Shown here: piece after piece, positions 31,328 to 40,121 of the stretch
Position numbering within the stretch: position 1 is the stretch's first letter
Layout: the number at the start of each line of letters is the position of its first letter
Assembly: GCF_022808985.1 (NCBI RefSeq)
Contig: NZ_JAKZFT010000012.1
Coordinates: 1-64,000, forward strand
Length of the DNA: 64,000 nucleotides
Source: Geotalea sp. SG265
GTDB lineage: Bacteria; Desulfobacterota; Desulfuromonadia; Geobacterales; Geobacteraceae
Reading direction: 5' to 3'
The notes under the pieces: generated by a model
The model's database searches: none
Told to the model about the DNA's origin: nothing
The model's input: only the letters and a program-made list of their open reading frames with translations
Translations under genes and position numbers: made by a program

Positions 31328-32881
31328 TCAGGGAGCCGCGGCAGTATTCCTGATGAAGGCGGTGACATCGCTACTAAGCCTGGAGAGGGCGGCGACATCC
31401 AGGTACATCATGTGGCCTCCCCGATAGCGGCGGGTGGTGAGGTTTTTGCGCAGTTCGGGAGTGAGTCCCAGGTGGTTCAGGGTGTATTCGGTGGAAAAAT
31501 GGGGGGTGGCCAGGTCGAAGCAGCCCATGGCGACGAAGAGCTTCATGTGGGGGTTCTTGGTCATGGCTTCCCGCAGGTCGCTACTCGTGTCTGCGTAGGC
31601 GTTTTTCGCTTCCCAGTCCCACTTGCCGATCCCTCCCCCCAGGATGTAATACTCCTGGTCCGCTCGAAAGCCGAGCTCTTTACGGATGTAGTCGTTGAAA
31701 AGGGAGGTGTAGGGGGGGCGGATCGAGGCGACGGTGGGGTCGAAGCCGTGGGGGGAGGAAGGATCGGTATTGGCGGCGGTGAAGCGGCTGTCCATGGTGC
31801 CAGTCACCTGCTGCCGGTCGCGGAGAAGTTCCCGGACAAAGGTTCTGCTGTCGATGCGCAGGTTGAGGCTGTCGATGAAGGAAGGGCTCAGGCCGGTGAA
31901 GCGGGCAAGGCGGTCGGCGACCTCCGTTCGCTCCTTGGCTGGTAAATCGTCCCCCTTGGCCAGGGCGGTGAAATAGGCGCTTCCCGCCCAGGTTTCCGCC
32001 TCTTCCAGGAGAGCATCCAGCTCGGCGGCGGGGGCTGCCCCTTTCTTGTGGTACCAGGCGGTGGCGGCGTAGCTGGGTAGGTAGAGGGCATAGGGGAGAT
32101 CGTTGCCCGGATCAAAGGAGACGGTCTGCATGTTCATGATGGCGGAAATGAGGATGGTGCCGTTCAGGGCAATGCCGTGCTCCAGGAGATAATTGGCGAG
32201 ACCGGCGGCGCGGAAGGCGCCGTAGCTTTCCCCCACCAGGAACAGGGGGGAATCCCAGCGGTCGTAGCGCCCCAGGTAGAGGCGGATGAACTTGCCGACC
32301 CCCTCGATGTCCCCCTGGACGGAGGTGAATTTTTTGGCAAAATCGGGCTTGGTGGCCCGGCTGTACCCGGTACCGACCGGGTCGATGAAGACCAGATCGG
32401 CTTGGTCGAGCCAGGTATGCTCATTATCGGCGAGCCGGTAGGGGGGTGGGGGCATGGTGCCGTCCGGTCGCATCTGTACCCGTTTTGGGCCGGCGATGCC
32501 CAGGTGCAGCCAGACCGAGGCTGATCCGGGGCCGCCGTTGAAGATGAAGAGGAGCGGCCGGCGGATATCCGGCTGTTTCCTTTCGAGGGTATAGGCAATG
32601 AAAAAGATCCGGGCTTCGGTTTCACCGCTGTCGCCGGTCACCGGCAGATAGCCGGCGGTGGTGGTGTAGGCCAGCTCCTTTTTTCCGAGGGTGATCCGAT
32701 GGCTGCTGACCACCGGTTTTTCCTCGACCGATTTCATCTCCTTCGGAGAGGCTTCCGTCGGAGAAGCCTCCTGATGCGCCCCTGCCGGACAGGGGGCGGC
32801 CGCAAGCATGGCAGCCATGAGGATAACGGAAAGGAACACGACCCACCTCCTCTGGGAAATGCTTAAGTTTAGCCTATTCAT
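31328..32881 (-). CDS. Serine carboxypeptidase (peptidase S10)
   Basis: This 517-residue exported alpha/beta hydrolase has an N-terminal signal anchor. FNGGPGSASVWLHLG is the S10 oxyanion/active-site region, GESYG carries the nucleophilic Ser (about residue 217), FDLATPHF the catalytic Asp (about 456), and RGGHMMYLD the catalytic His (about 489). IYxPSYAATAWYHKK and LGKKELAYTTTAGYLPV also match bacterial S10 members. It removes C-terminal residues from peptides, probably in the periplasm. The start at 32881 follows GGGAGGG; an in-frame upstream extension is less likely. Downstream lies repeat copy 2. Confidence 0.9.
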   Translation of the reverse strand: MNRLNLSISQRRWVVFLSVILMAAMLAAAPCPAGAHQEASPTEASPKEMKSVEEKPVVSSHRITLGKKELAYTTTAGYLPVTGDSGETEARIFFIAYTLERKQPDIRRPLLFIFNGGPGSASVWLHLGIAGPKRVQMRPDGTMPPPPYRLADNEHTWLDQADLVFIDPVGTGYSRATKPDFAKKFTSVQGDIEGVGKFIRLYLGRYDRWDSPLFLVGESYGAFRAAGLANYLLEHGIALNGTILISAIMNMQTVSFDPGNDLPYALYLPSYAATAWYHKKGAAPAAELDALLEEAETWAGSAYFTALAKGDDLPAKERTEVADRLARFTGLSPSFIDSLNLRIDSRTFVRELLRDRQQVTGTMDSRFTAANTDPSSPHGFDPTVASIRPPYTSLFNDYIRKELGFRADQEYYILGGGIGKWDWEAKNAYADTSSDLREAMTKNPHMKLFVAMGCFDLATPHFSTEYTLNHLGLTPELRKNLTTRRYRGGHMMYLDVAALSRLSSDVTAFIRNTAAAP

Positions 32882-32934
32882 CCCTCCCGTGCGAACAAAA
32901 AACACCCTTCCTGTCTATTTTCTATGGATACCTG

Positions 32935-34107
32935 CTACCGCTCCCCCATTGATTCGGTCAGGGTCTTGCGCAGCGGCTTCAGAAGGTAATCCAGCACAGT
33001 CCGCTCACCAGTGCGGATATCCACCTGGGCGGTCATGCCGGGGAGGATATCCAGGCTCCTGCCTGTGGCGGTTCTGACCGGCTTGGCGTTCGTGGCCACA
33101 TGGACCCGGTAGTAGGTTAGTTCTCCTGCCTTTCCCTCCTCCTTGATGGTGTCGGCGCTCACATAGGCAACCGTTCCGGCAACTGAACCGTAAATGGTGT
33201 AGTCGAAGGCATCGAAGCGGATCGTTGCCTTCAGTCCCGGTTTCACCAGGGCGATATCCGCCGGCCGGATTTTCGTCTCGACGATGAGCACATCGTCCAG
33301 GGGGACGATCTGCAGCAGTTCCTCGCCGGCGCGGAGCACTCCCCCCTGGGTGGTGATGCGCACATTCTTGACGATTCCCGCGACCGGCGACCGCATGACG
33401 CTGTCCGCCAGCTGCTGGGCGCGGGGAGTCCGTATCTGCTCGTTTTGGCCGATGTCATCCTCGGTCTTGGCCAGCTCGGCCCTGGCATCCTGGTAATACT
33501 TGTTCTTCCTGTTGATGAGCAGGGCTTCGGCATCGTTTAAGGCGCGCTCCGCCTTGATGACCTCGGCGCGGCTGACGTCGCCGGTCTTGGCCAGTTCCGC
33601 CACCAGCCGTGCATCCTCCCGGGCGAGGCTGACGGCAACCCCGAGGGTGCGCAGTTCCTCATCCAGGCTGTGGCGCTTCTGGGTGAAAAGGGCGTTCTGC
33701 ACCGCCAGCAGCTCGGGGAAATGCCTCAGTCTGGTGGGAAATCGGATCGCCGGCGCTCCGGTTACCTCTGCCTGCAGCCGTGCCGCCTGGCCGTAGAGCG
33801 CGGCAAGCCGCGAATCGAGCTCCATGACCTGGGCGGCGAAGCGGGTCTGATCCAGCACGGCGAGCACCTGTCCAGCCTTCACCGGGTCTCCCTCCCGTAC
33901 CCGCAGCGATTTGAGCACCCCTCCATCCACCGCCTGGATGACCTGGACCCTGCTGGTGGCGATGACGGTGCCTGCTCCCCGTGCCGTCTGGTCGATGCGG
34001 TAGCGGGACGCCCAGAAGCCTGTCGCGACTAGGGCGGCGATCAGGACCCACAGGATCAGGGAATGGCTGCCGAGAGCAGGCCTGCGCACGGAGTCGATTT
34101 TAGTCAT
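32935..34107 (-). CDS. HlyD-family periplasmic adaptor of a type I secretion system
   Basis: This 390-residue membrane fusion protein has one N-terminal membrane span (about 19-36), a lipoyl-like barrel (GGVLKSLRVREGDPVKAGQVLAVLD), long alpha-helical hairpin segments (about 90-235), and a C-terminal beta domain (FDYTIYGSVAGTVAYVSADT). It links the inner-membrane ABC exporter to the TolC-like channel. Last gene of the minus-strand operon starting at 43501; it follows the ABC gene by one base. Confidence 0.92.
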   Translation of the reverse strand: MTKIDSVRRPALGSHSLILWVLIAALVATGFWASRYRIDQTARGAGTVIATSRVQVIQAVDGGVLKSLRVREGDPVKAGQVLAVLDQTRFAAQVMELDSRLAALYGQAARLQAEVTGAPAIRFPTRLRHFPELLAVQNALFTQKRHSLDEELRTLGVAVSLAREDARLVAELAKTGDVSRAEVIKAERALNDAEALLINRKNKYYQDARAELAKTEDDIGQNEQIRTPRAQQLADSVMRSPVAGIVKNVRITTQGGVLRAGEELLQIVPLDDVLIVETKIRPADIALVKPGLKATIRFDAFDYTIYGSVAGTVAYVSADTIKEEGKAGELTYYRVHVATNAKPVRTATGRSLDILPGMTAQVDIRTGERTVLDYLLKPLRKTLTESMGER

Positions 34108-34108
34108 G

Positions 34109-36256
34109 TCAGCTCTCCACCGCCTGCACCAGCCGCCGCCCCCGGCGCGGTTGCTGTTGCAGCACTTCTTCCGGCTTGCCGTCGGCCAGCACGCGGCCGC
34201 GCCCCATGAGGATCACCCGGTTGGCGAGCACCGCCAGCCTGGGTCTATGGGTGGCGATGAGAAGAATGTCGGTTGGACGCACCCGCTTCCTGATGGCCTC
34301 GATGATCCGGTTTTCGGCCTCCAGATCGAGGGAGGAGGTGGGTTCATCCAGCAGCCAGACCCGCGGCCGTGCCAGGAACAATCGGGCCAGCCCCACCAGC
34401 TGCCGCTGTCCCCCCGACAGTCCGGCGCCCCCTTCGCTGATCTCAAGATCCATGCTGCGCGGGCTGTCGGCGGCGATGCGGTCGATGCCGAGCAGTTGGG
34501 CCACCTCCAGCAATTTTCCGTCACTGGCTCCCCCTCCGAGAAGCAGGTTGCTCTTCAGCGTCCCCTTGAAAAGGTGGATGTCCTGGGGGAGGTAGCCGAT
34601 CCGCTCGTTGATTACCTGGCTGTCCAGTTCCCAGATATCGGCCCCCCCAAGCCGCACCTGCCCTTCACTCGGCCGGTACAGCCCGGCCGCCACCGTGAGG
34701 AGGGTGGATTTGCCGCAGCCGTTGGGGCCCAGCAGGACTACCCGGTCCCCGGCGGTGAAATTGAGCTCCGGCAGCTGCAGGCGCATGACCGGCGAGTTCG
34801 GGTAAGCGAAACGGACTCCTTCCAAATCGAGCCGGTCGGGGAGAGTTTCGGGGACGAGCAGGCTTCCGTCCTCCGGGCGGCCCGTTTCCAGGGCCAGCAG
34901 CCGGTTGACCATGGCCAGGGATTCGCGGACGTGGTACCACTGCACCTGCAACTGGACCCCCTGGGCAATAGGAGCGATGACCCGCCCCCCGAGGATGGTA
35001 CAGGCGATGAGCCCGCCGGTGGTCAGGTCTCCCGCCTCGATGCGTGTCGTCCCGACCACTATGGCCGCCACATAGGCCAGGGTGCCCAGGGTACCGGTGG
35101 TCGCCAGGGTGGTGCTGGTGATGGTCCTGCTTTGCAGCGCATGAGCCCCCATGGTTGCGGTGATGTTCCGCCACGATTCGGCAAAGCGCCAGCCGGCACC
35201 TGCTGCCTGGATCGTTTCCGCCCCCTGGATCATCTCCACCAGCAGCCCGTGGCGCTCGTGCCCCCGGGTGATCTCTTGGCGGGCAAGCCTGCGCAGCTGT
35301 TTCTGGGCAACCCATCCCCATACCAGGGCGATGACCAGCAGCACAAGGTAGACAACGCTTACCCTGCCGCCGATAGCGGCAATGAGACCAATGAACAGGA
35401 GGCAGAACGGCAGGTCGGCCAGGGCAAAGATGATGGTGGATGAGAAGAAACTGCGCGCCGGTTCAAGGCCGCTCATCTGGGCTGCCAGCGACCCCAGGCT
35501 GCGGGGACGTGCATCCAGCCGCAGCCCCATGACATGCTCGAACAGTTGCTGGGAGACCGCCAGGTCCACCTGCTTTGCCAGGGTGTCCACGATGCGTGCA
35601 CGGATATGCTTCAGCGTCCAGTCCACCGCCACCACTATGGCCATGCCGACAACGAGCGCCGTCAGGGTCGCATAGGCCATGGTCGGCACCACCCGGTCAT
35701 AGACCTGCATGGAAAAAAGTGAGCCGGCCACCGCCAGCAGGTTTACTGCGGCGGTGGCGACAATTACCTCCACCAGCCACCGTTTTTCCTGCAGCACCTC
35801 CTGCATCAGCAGCCGTGCCGCACCGCTTTCCAATGTCTCCTCAGCCGTGGAGTCGGCGGACTGTACCCGCAGCCACAGGACCGGCACATCTGCCAGCTCT
35901 GCCACCGGCACCGGTCCCGCGCTTTCCTTCTCTCCTGCAAGGGTTACCATGCGTCCACTGCCATGGGAGGCAATTTGCCATTCTCCCCCATGCCAGACCA
36001 GCACCGGCAGGTGCCGCCGGTCCAGTCGGCTCCAGCGCAGCTGGACAACCTGCACCCCATTTTTATGGACGGCCCGAAGGATGCCCATGAGGCGTTCCGC
36101 AGGGGGCATATCCGCATCCTCAGGTTGCATCGTGCTGCAAGCCTCGGCCAACGCCCCCTTCGGGACGGGCAAACCGTGCATGAGCAGCAGTTTTCCCAGC
36201 ACCCCCGCCGTGATCGCCGTTGCCTGGGGGCCTTTCAAGCCATCCGAATTTGCCAT
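34109..36256 (-). CDS. Type I secretion ABC exporter with inactive C39-like domain
   Basis: This 715-residue protein has an N-terminal C39-peptidase-like domain (about 1-125) in which the catalytic Cys is missing, as in LapB-type exporters for non-cleaved leaders. About six membrane spans follow (130-400), then an ATPase domain with Walker A VVLLGPNGCGKSTLL, signature GGAGLSGGQRQLVGLARLFL and Walker B RVWLLDEPTSSLD. It would export the adhesin encoded upstream. The start is placed at 36256, after GGAG; ATGs at 36271 or 36274 overlap the TolC stop. Confidence 0.92.
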   Translation of the reverse strand: MANSDGLKGPQATAITAGVLGKLLLMHGLPVPKGALAEACSTMQPEDADMPPAERLMGILRAVHKNGVQVVQLRWSRLDRRHLPVLVWHGGEWQIASHGSGRMVTLAGEKESAGPVPVAELADVPVLWLRVQSADSTAEETLESGAARLLMQEVLQEKRWLVEVIVATAAVNLLAVAGSLFSMQVYDRVVPTMAYATLTALVVGMAIVVAVDWTLKHIRARIVDTLAKQVDLAVSQQLFEHVMGLRLDARPRSLGSLAAQMSGLEPARSFFSSTIIFALADLPFCLLFIGLIAAIGGRVSVVYLVLLVIALVWGWVAQKQLRRLARQEITRGHERHGLLVEMIQGAETIQAAGAGWRFAESWRNITATMGAHALQSRTITSTTLATTGTLGTLAYVAAIVVGTTRIEAGDLTTGGLIACTILGGRVIAPIAQGVQLQVQWYHVRESLAMVNRLLALETGRPEDGSLLVPETLPDRLDLEGVRFAYPNSPVMRLQLPELNFTAGDRVVLLGPNGCGKSTLLTVAAGLYRPSEGQVRLGGADIWELDSQVINERIGYLPQDIHLFKGTLKSNLLLGGGASDGKLLEVAQLLGIDRIAADSPRSMDLEISEGGAGLSGGQRQLVGLARLFLARPRVWLLDEPTSSLDLEAENRIIEAIRKRVRPTDILLIATHRPRLAVLANRVILMGRGRVLADGKPEEVLQQQPRRGRRLVQAVES

Positions 36257-36270
36257 GCCAGCATTCTCCA

Positions 36271-37530
36271 TCATGGGCCGATCACCATCGAATCCAGTCT
36301 TCCAATCTGCACCGACAGGCGCAGGGTGTTTTCCTGCAGCGAGCTCCTGGTCTGTTCCAGGGCGAGGCGGGCATCGGAAAGCTCCCGCTGGGCGTTCAGC
36401 ACATCCACCCAGGTCTTTCTCCCCGCGTCATACTGGCGCATGAAAGAAGCCAAGGTTTCCTCCGTTGCCGCCACCAGCAGCTCGTTGCTCTCCATAACGC
36501 TCTGCAGCGATGCCGTCACCGCCAGAAGGGTTTCGGCACGACGCCTGGCATCGGTGCGGGCTGTCTCCACATCCTTGCGGGCAGCATCGATGCGGGCTTC
36601 GACCGACTTGATCCGTTTCCATCCTGCCAGGCCGGCACCTTCCAGGCTACCTTCCAGAACAACCCCTGCCTTGGTGGTCACCGGCAAATCTCTTTTGCCG
36701 TCCCTCCCATAGATATTCTGGTCAAGGCGGGCGTAGAGGCTCGGCATCAGGTCGGCCCGGCGCAGCTCGACCTCGGTCCGCACCACCTCCACATCGGCCC
36801 GGCGCTGTTGGACGGTCGCCGAGGCTTCGACGATGCCCGTCGCAATCCCGGCGAAATCGGGCAGTACCAGGAGCCTGTCGGGGATGGGGAGCAGCGGGCC
36901 CGCCGGTTCCTGGGTCAGGGCCAGAAGGTCGGCCAGCGCCCGTTGCAGCTCCCCTTTTGTCTGCTCCCGCTGGGCAATGGCCATGGTCAGCCGGGCGCGT
37001 GCCAGGCGCACATCGGCTTCGGAGGCGATGCTGCCTGCCTGGCGGCGGGAGATGAGCCCCAGCAGCTTTTCGTGTTCGGCAACGTTCCGGTCGATGGCGG
37101 CCAGACGTCGGCTGAAGCCGATGAGCACTGCGTAGGCCGCTGCTGTATCCTCCATCAGCTGGCGCTGCAAGGCCAGGAGCGAGGCCCGTCCAGAACGAAG
37201 GCGCATGCCGGCCTGCTTGATGGCTCCGTCGATCCGCCCACCCACCCAAAGGGGCTGCTGGACACGGGCGAAGACCTGTGACTGATCGTCGGTCAAGGCC
37301 TGTGCCTGGAGGGACAGGGACGGGAGACGACGCGCCTTTTCCGATTGGAGCTCCAGGTCCAGGGCATTCAACTCGTTGAGCCTACTCTTGATGCTGGGAT
37401 GGAGGGCAACGGCATTGCGGAGCGCCGCAAGGATTCCATCCGTGGGCGGCGTATCCTGGGCAAGGAGCGGCAGGGGCAGCAACGGGAGGCTGAGCGAGCA
37501 GACCAGCAGCGCGCGACACCATACAGCCAT
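36271..37530 (-). CDS. TolC-family outer membrane channel
   Basis: This 419-residue protein has a signal peptide (MAVWCRALLVCSLSLPLLPL...), then two long alpha-helical repeats typical of TolC (RLNELNALDLELQSEKARRL, AAAYAVLIGFSRRLAAIDRNV, ARLDQNIYGRDGKRDLPVTT, RKTWVDVLNAQRELSDARLA). It would form the exit channel of the type I system encoded around it. The start codon shares one base with the stop of the sulfotransferase gene upstream. The frame continues upstream of 37530 in the sulfotransferase gene, but that is antisense-like reading in another phase. Confidence 0.92.
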   Translation of the reverse strand: MAVWCRALLVCSLSLPLLPLPLLAQDTPPTDGILAALRNAVALHPSIKSRLNELNALDLELQSEKARRLPSLSLQAQALTDDQSQVFARVQQPLWVGGRIDGAIKQAGMRLRSGRASLLALQRQLMEDTAAAYAVLIGFSRRLAAIDRNVAEHEKLLGLISRRQAGSIASEADVRLARARLTMAIAQREQTKGELQRALADLLALTQEPAGPLLPIPDRLLVLPDFAGIATGIVEASATVQQRRADVEVVRTEVELRRADLMPSLYARLDQNIYGRDGKRDLPVTTKAGVVLEGSLEGAGLAGWKRIKSVEARIDAARKDVETARTDARRRAETLLAVTASLQSVMESNELLVAATEETLASFMRQYDAGRKTWVDVLNAQRELSDARLALEQTRSSLQENTLRLSVQIGRLDSMVIGP

Positions 37531-40121
37531 CAGGTAGCTCCGCTGGCGAGGTGATCGGAACCGTTTTCCGGGAAGTGGGGTCCGGTGTCGGTGCGCCCGG
37601 CAATCATCGCCGCCAGTTCTTCGGCTTCCCTTCTGTTTCCCAGCGTCTCTTCCACCGCCAGGAGATTCTCCAGCCATTGGCGGTGCATGGGGAGCAGTTC
37701 CACTGAACGGCGCATGGCTTTTCTCGCCTCGACCGCTTTCTGCTGCTGGAAGAGAGCTGCGCCGAGAAAATGATGGGCCGCTGCATGTGCCGGACGGGCC
37801 GCTGCCAGCGCCCGGAAGGAGCTTTCCGCTTCCCTGAATCTGCCTGCCTGAAGGTGCGCCATTCCATCGAGAAAGAGCCCTGCCGGCACGCGCGATAGGG
37901 GCAGGGGATCGGGCAGGGGGGGGATATCCGCCAGGGCGCTTTCCAGCGGCTCCAGGTGTTCTGCGTATCGCTTCCATTTTGCCTTCGAGGTGGTATACAC
38001 CGGCTGGCGCACCTGCCAGACGGATGCGGTTTTCACCGGCCGGTCCAGCTGCCGGAAGGAGAGGACATCGTCTTCCCACGGCAGCCCCAGGTAATCGATG
38101 ATCCGGCGCGCCCATCCCTCCACGTCCTCGACCAGGGCATCGTACTCCACCTCCAGGATCTGCCCGGGAAAGACCCGGTGCCAGTGGTCCATCAGACGCT
38201 GGTGATCGACCAGCTGTTCGCCGATCCAGGCCATGTCGTAGGCGAAGCCCATGCCGCTGAATTTGCAGGCATAGTCCGTGAAAAAATTGGAGACGGCCAC
38301 GTCCCGCGGTTCGCGCCTGAGGTGCAGGATTGCCGCTTCGGGAAACAGCAGCTTGATCAGGCCGATGTGTTCGAAGTTGTGGGGGAGCTTGTCCACGATC
38401 CTTTCGGCTGTGGGGGCATAGCCCTGCAGTCGGGCCAGGTGTTTTGCGGCGAAGCGGCGGGATTCCTCTTTTCCCATATCGTCGATGCATTCGGGATAGG
38501 AGCGCCTCGTTCCAAGCTTCATCTCCCAGGCATTGAACGTGCGGATCAGCTCGGGAACAAGCGAGAGCTCGCCGGCACCGAATACCTTGCTGTGGCTCCC
38601 CAGGATCTGCTCCACGAGGGTCGTCCCGGAGCGGGGCATGCCGAGGACAAAAGTCGGGAGCCGGCTCCTTATGCCATAACCGGCACGGTTGGCCATGAAC
38701 GCGGCGGAAAACCGCGCCATCTCCCTTTCCACCCTGGCCCGGTGCTGCTCGGGACGATAGGAGAGGTGTTCCTGTACTGCCCTGTTGGCTTCGGCCGCAA
38801 ACTGCCAGGCCCTGTCATTGTCCTCCTTCTTTTCCCAAGCTGCCGCCAATGTAAAGAGCAGGTGGGACTGCAACGGTCCTTCCAGACTCGGCCTCCGTGC
38901 CGCCAGGGCCAATTGCTCCAGCACCTCCGTTTCCTCCGGCAACTCCCGGGCCTGGATCAGCTGGCTCCATCCTTGCAAAGGCGCGATTTCCTTCAGGCTT
39001 TTGTAAAGGGCGGTCGCCTCCTCGACGTGCCCCTGTTGCATCAGCAGGTTTCCCAGTCCCGTCAGGGCCGGCGCGAAACGGGGGGGTAGCGCCAGCGCTG
39101 CCCGGTAGGCTTCTTCGGCCTCAGTACGTCGATCCTGTTCTGCCAGGACGTGTGCATTGGCTGTCAAGGCATGGGCGCGGAGGGGGCCACCCACCCCCTC
39201 GGTCAGGGCAAGGGCCGTGTCGGCGGCTTCCCTGGCAGAGTTCACGCCAAGGTGGCGGCTGCTCAACATGGCCAGGCACGACCAGAGGCGGGCGTTGTCG
39301 GGTTCCTTTTCCAGCGCCCGCTTCAGCCAGTGGGCTGCCTCGCCGAATCGTCCCCGCACCTGTGCCAGTTCGGCCGCGAGTTCCATCAGCTCCGTTTCGT
39401 CGGGCTTATCCTCCAGCGCATCCATCAGCAGAAGCCATGCCTCCTCGTGCCGCCCGCAGGCGCCCAGCAGGTGCACCAACGCCGTAGTCGCTCCCCGGTC
39501 CCCCCGGTCGAAGGCCTGGCGCAGCACCGATTCGGCTTCTTCATGGCGCTCAAGGCGGAAGAGCGCTTCAACGCGGGAAAAGCGATAGAGACTTTCGTCC
39601 TTGCCGGCGAGGGGGGCTGTCCGATCCAAGGCTGCCAGCGCTTTTCCCGCCTCTCCCACTGCCAGGTATCCCCGCGCCAGGTTCAGCCAGGCTCCCCCGG
39701 ATTCAGGCATTAGCTCCACCGCCCGTTCCAGCATGGGTAAGGCTTCCGGCAACTGCCTTGCAGCCAGCAGGCAAGCCCCCAGCCGGGCGGCAACGAGCGG
39801 ATGTCTGCAGTCGTCTTCCCATGCCCGGTGGAGAAAGGGAATGGCGGTCTCCGGGGCACCCAGCTTGAACCAGGTGCTTCCCACGGCGAGCAGTGCCTCC
39901 AGGTCGTTCAGGTCTTCAGGGGCGGGAAATTCGGCAAGTGCCGCCAAGGCCTTTTGCCGCTCGTTTCCCATGGCTGCGGCAAGAGCCTGCAGTGCCCGCG
40001 TTGCCGGTTCTTCCGGCTGACTCGCGGCACTGTTTGTCCGATAGGCCTGCGGGAATGCCGGAACCTGTCCGGGGTATAAATCCCTGGAACCTGCCGTGAA
40101 AGGGGGAGCGGCACCGGTCAT
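37530..40121 (-). CDS. TPR-containing PAPS-dependent sulfotransferase
   Basis: This 863-residue cytoplasmic protein has 8-10 TPR-like helical repeats at about 35-430, a sulfotransferase domain at about 480-740, and a second short TPR segment at about 755-863. The PAPS 5'-phosphosulfate loop is LGMPRSGTTLVEQILGSH (near 490) and the 3'-phosphate motif is LHLRREPRDVAVSNFF (near 600). Such TPR-sulfotransferases occur next to surface-protein exporters in several bacteria; here it is translationally coupled to the adhesin and TolC genes. The likely acceptor is the adhesin or a cell-surface glycan, which is inference. Confidence 0.88.
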   Translation of the reverse strand: MTGAAPPFTAGSRDLYPGQVPAFPQAYRTNSAASQPEEPATRALQALAAAMGNERQKALAALAEFPAPEDLNDLEALLAVGSTWFKLGAPETAIPFLHRAWEDDCRHPLVAARLGACLLAARQLPEALPMLERAVELMPESGGAWLNLARGYLAVGEAGKALAALDRTAPLAGKDESLYRFSRVEALFRLERHEEAESVLRQAFDRGDRGATTALVHLLGACGRHEEAWLLLMDALEDKPDETELMELAAELAQVRGRFGEAAHWLKRALEKEPDNARLWSCLAMLSSRHLGVNSAREAADTALALTEGVGGPLRAHALTANAHVLAEQDRRTEAEEAYRAALALPPRFAPALTGLGNLLMQQGHVEEATALYKSLKEIAPLQGWSQLIQARELPEETEVLEQLALAARRPSLEGPLQSHLLFTLAAAWEKKEDNDRAWQFAAEANRAVQEHLSYRPEQHRARVEREMARFSAAFMANRAGYGIRSRLPTFVLGMPRSGTTLVEQILGSHSKVFGAGELSLVPELIRTFNAWEMKLGTRRSYPECIDDMGKEESRRFAAKHLARLQGYAPTAERIVDKLPHNFEHIGLIKLLFPEAAILHLRREPRDVAVSNFFTDYACKFSGMGFAYDMAWIGEQLVDHQRLMDHWHRVFPGQILEVEYDALVEDVEGWARRIIDYLGLPWEDDVLSFRQLDRPVKTASVWQVRQPVYTTSKAKWKRYAEHLEPLESALADIPPLPDPLPLSRVPAGLFLDGMAHLQAGRFREAESSFRALAAARPAHAAAHHFLGAALFQQQKAVEARKAMRRSVELLPMHRQWLENLLAVEETLGNRREAEELAAMIAGRTDTGPHFPENGSDHLASGAT

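Noticed and set aside
34106-35443. Long plus-strand frame opposite the ABC exporter
   Set aside because: A shadow of the exporter gene with no family resemblance.
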